DNA of 64,000 nucleotides from Pseudarthrobacter psychrotolerans. GTDB lineage: Bacteria; Actinomycetota; Actinomycetes; Actinomycetales; Micrococcaceae. Below are positions 62,731 to 64,000 of this stretch, piece by piece. The notes beneath the pieces were generated by a model. The model saw only the letters and a list, made by a program, of their open reading frames with translations. It was not told the origin of the DNA and did not search any database. Each line of letters starts with the position of its first letter. Position 1 is the stretch's first letter. The translations under genes were made by a program, and so were the position numbers. The stretch covers positions 48,802 through 112,801 of the forward strand of contig NZ_CP047900.1 of NCBI RefSeq assembly GCF_009911795.1, written 5' to 3'.

Positions 62731-63162
62731 TTAGGCCGCTTCCTGGTACATGGAGGGAATCCGGTAGCGGCTGGGCAGTTCGGCGGCGGCTTCGGGCAGG
62801 TCTGCCGGTCCTTGGGCCTGTCCGTTCTTCCAGTGGTAGAACGCCTGTTCGCTGATCGCTTCCCAGAACCGGGCCTTGGTCCGGTAGAACGTGCATGTCA
62901 CGTCGCCCTCGCAGTACGTGGCCATGCCGAACAGGTTGCCGATGCCGTCGGCGGTGCGGATCCCGGCGACCATGACATAGGGCCACTGGCCCAGGTCCCA
63001 GCCATCGCTTCCCCAGCTGGGAATCACGGACCAGCCGTGTTCGCCGATGAGTTCCATCCAGTCGTAGCCGCCGTTCATGTGGTAATCGCCCAGCACGGTA
63101 ACCCCGTCGATCGTTTCGCCGGTGTCCACGGTGGTCACCGTCTTGATGGTGATTGCGTTCAT
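62731..63162 (-). CDS. Hypothetical leading-region protein with repeat leader
   Basis: 143 aa from MNAITIKTVTTVDTGETIDG. Beta-rich and Trp-rich (GGYDWMELIGEHGWSVIPSW, GSDGWDLGQWPYVMVAG), then TYCEGDVTCTFYRTKARFWE and a helical C-terminus. No recognised domain. The start codon lies in repeat copy 4. The shared leader places it in the same expression class as the ParB-, DprA- and DUF4192-like genes, which makes it a candidate early-acting or anti-defence protein; this is inference. Confidence 0.65.
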   Translation of the reverse strand: MNAITIKTVTTVDTGETIDGVTVLGDYHMNGGYDWMELIGEHGWSVIPSWGSDGWDLGQWPYVMVAGIRTADGIGNLFGMATYCEGDVTCTFYRTKARFWEAISEQAFYHWKNGQAQGPADLPEAAAELPSRYRIPSMYQEAA

Positions 63163-63586
63163 GGTGTTGCTCCTTCTTGCCGAGAAGTTGGGTGAGTGGG
63201 GCGACCAATGGTGACCGGCCAGCGTCCCCTCTCCCCCGTTGTTTTTTGGTTGCTGGCAAGCTTGCTTGCTCGGCGGCCGACGGAGCCCTGTCTACCCGCA
63301 GGGCAAGGTGTGGGAAATTCCCGAAGGAAATCAGCGACGAAGGAGCACCGTAGGGAAATTCCTGCGCCGCAGGCCCCGACGAAGGAGGGGCTAGACGGGG
63401 TGGAGCGGACGCCTAGAATCCGAAGGACAGCAACCAGAAAACGTCGTAGACAAACAGGGCCAGGGTCTCCGGAGCTCTGCGACGGCGCGCCCTGGACCCA
63501 ACAGCCGGCCGCGAAGCGGACGCCCATCCACTGGTTGAAGCGCAGCGGAAACCAGGGCGAGCCCAACGAGCCTGCCATTGCCCTGG
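63156..63586 (-). repeat. Leading-region structured repeat, copy 4
   Basis: About 430 bp. Stem arms 63241-63255 and 63428-63442 (one G-T wobble); GGGAAATTCCC arm at 63312-63322 and a slightly altered partner at 63353-63362. It diverges from copy 3 after CCCTGG at 63586. Confidence 0.85.
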
Positions 63587-63614
63587 GACTTGTCAGACTG
63601 GGTTGGTACGGTGG

Positions 63615-63655
63615 GATTGTCCCGCCTGGTTCCCCCAATCCCAGGCGGGACAATC
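63615..63655. terminator. 15-bp hairpin before the plus-strand gene
   Basis: GATTGTCCCGCCTGG (63615-63629) pairs with CCAGGCGGGACAATC (63641-63655), followed by TTTG. It sits directly before the ribosome-binding site of the next gene, so it may be an attenuator or operator rather than a plain terminator. Confidence 0.5.
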
Positions 63656-63678
63656 TTTGTCAGAAGGAGAGATGGACT

Positions 63679-64000
63679 GTGGGACTGCGAAGCTTCTTCA
63701 CCCGGCGCCGGGCACCGGCCGCAGCGGAGCCCTCCGCCGTCGTGGTGGCCACGGCACGCGAGCCGCTGACGCCCGCGCAGCTGGCAGACCTGGAAGCGGC
63801 GTGGGCCGAACTGCAGCATGCGGCCAAGGAAGCAGGTGTGTCGTTCCATACCTGCACGCGGGACGGCAGCCGCTGGCAGGACGACCCGCAGTCCGTACGG
63901 GCTATGGCGGAGACCATAAGGCGCACCCAGAAGTACACCGCCGAGGGCATCCATGGACGGCCCGCAGCGCTAGAAACGGCCCGTCCTTTAGGCTGGGCCC
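63679..64000 (+). CDS. Hypothetical protein, 5' part only
   Basis: Starts at the GTG at 63679, with AGAAGGAG 9 nt upstream, and runs off the window (107 codons seen). Reads VGLRSFFTRRRAPAAAEPSA, then a helical region (LTPAQLADLEAAWAELQHAA) and QSVRAMAETIRRTQKY. It is the first gene after the repeat-led block and points away from oriT. No family recognised. Another plus-strand frame (ATG at 63672) is also open but has Arg/Gly-rich shadow composition. Confidence 0.5.
   Translation, partial: MGLRSFFTRRRAPAAAEPSAVVVATAREPLTPAQLADLEAAWAELQHAAKEAGVSFHTCTRDGSRWQDDPQSVRAMAETIRRTQKYTAEGIHGRPAALETARPLGWA

Noticed and set aside
57995..63586. CRISPR array or rRNA-like repeats
   Set aside because: The repeats are hundreds of bases long, separated by genes and placed at start codons. 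There are no short repeats with regular unique spacers.

Overview
The window is high-GC actinobacterial DNA that looks like a conjugative plasmid (or integrative element) of an Arthrobacter/Pseudarthrobacter-type Micrococcaceae. This follows from the base composition, the SipW-type secretion cluster, the actinobacterial type IV secretion (T4SS) operon and the myo-inositol gene set. No rRNA, tRNA, CRISPR array or replication initiator was recognised.

Layout. (1) 1-2959, minus strand: two TasA/camelysin-like exported proteins, an ER-type signal peptidase fused in frame to a sortase-substrate-like domain, and a small exported protein. (2) 3096-7085: a Tn3-family transposon (tnpA, resolvase) whose insertion cut off the 5' side of the conjugation operon. 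(3) 7086-10811 and 39602-47578, plus strand: one T4SS operon (SLT/M23 wall hydrolase, lipoprotein, ParA-like ATPase, pilin-like gene, TrbL/VirB6, SCO6880-like protein, VirB4-like ATPase, VirD4/TraG coupling protein, DUF4913-like protein). (4) 10812-39596: a second, 28.8-kb Tn3-family transposon sits inside the pilin-like gene, with 38-bp inverted ends (36/38 identical) and a perfect 5-bp target duplication (CTGTT). Its cargo is a complete myo-inositol catabolic island: MFS and ABC importers, iolG, iolE, iolD, iolB, iolC, an IolJ-type aldolase, iolA, a GntR regulator, class II fructose-1,6-bisphosphatase, and an extra LacI/dehydrogenase/MFS block. (5) 47914-51812: a two-component system and two small exported proteins between relic ends of the same transposon family. 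(6) 51922-55402, minus strand: relaxase, MobC and an accessory protein, next to an oriT-like region near 55.5 kb. (7) 55.6-64 kb: the predicted leading region, which enters a recipient first. It holds ParB-like, DprA-like, DUF4192-like and unknown genes, nearly all pointing toward oriT.

The most unusual signal is in the leading region. Four of its genes are each preceded by a 390-570-bp repeat that begins exactly at the start codon. Each repeat can fold through a 15-bp long-range stem and several inner hairpins. In copy 2 both arms of one hairpin differ in sequence from the other copies but still pair. Their position beside oriT and their orientation suggest an actinobacterial counterpart of the single-stranded (Frpo/ssi-type) promoters of enterobacterial leading regions. 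That is inference.

At least nine coding sequences are interrupted by what looks like loss of one base in a G/C run (near 1747, 2554, 7536, 10726, 21521, 31471, 44882, 46240 and 47508). The uniform pattern suggests sequencing or assembly indels more than true pseudogenes. Gene spans below are given as if these were repaired.
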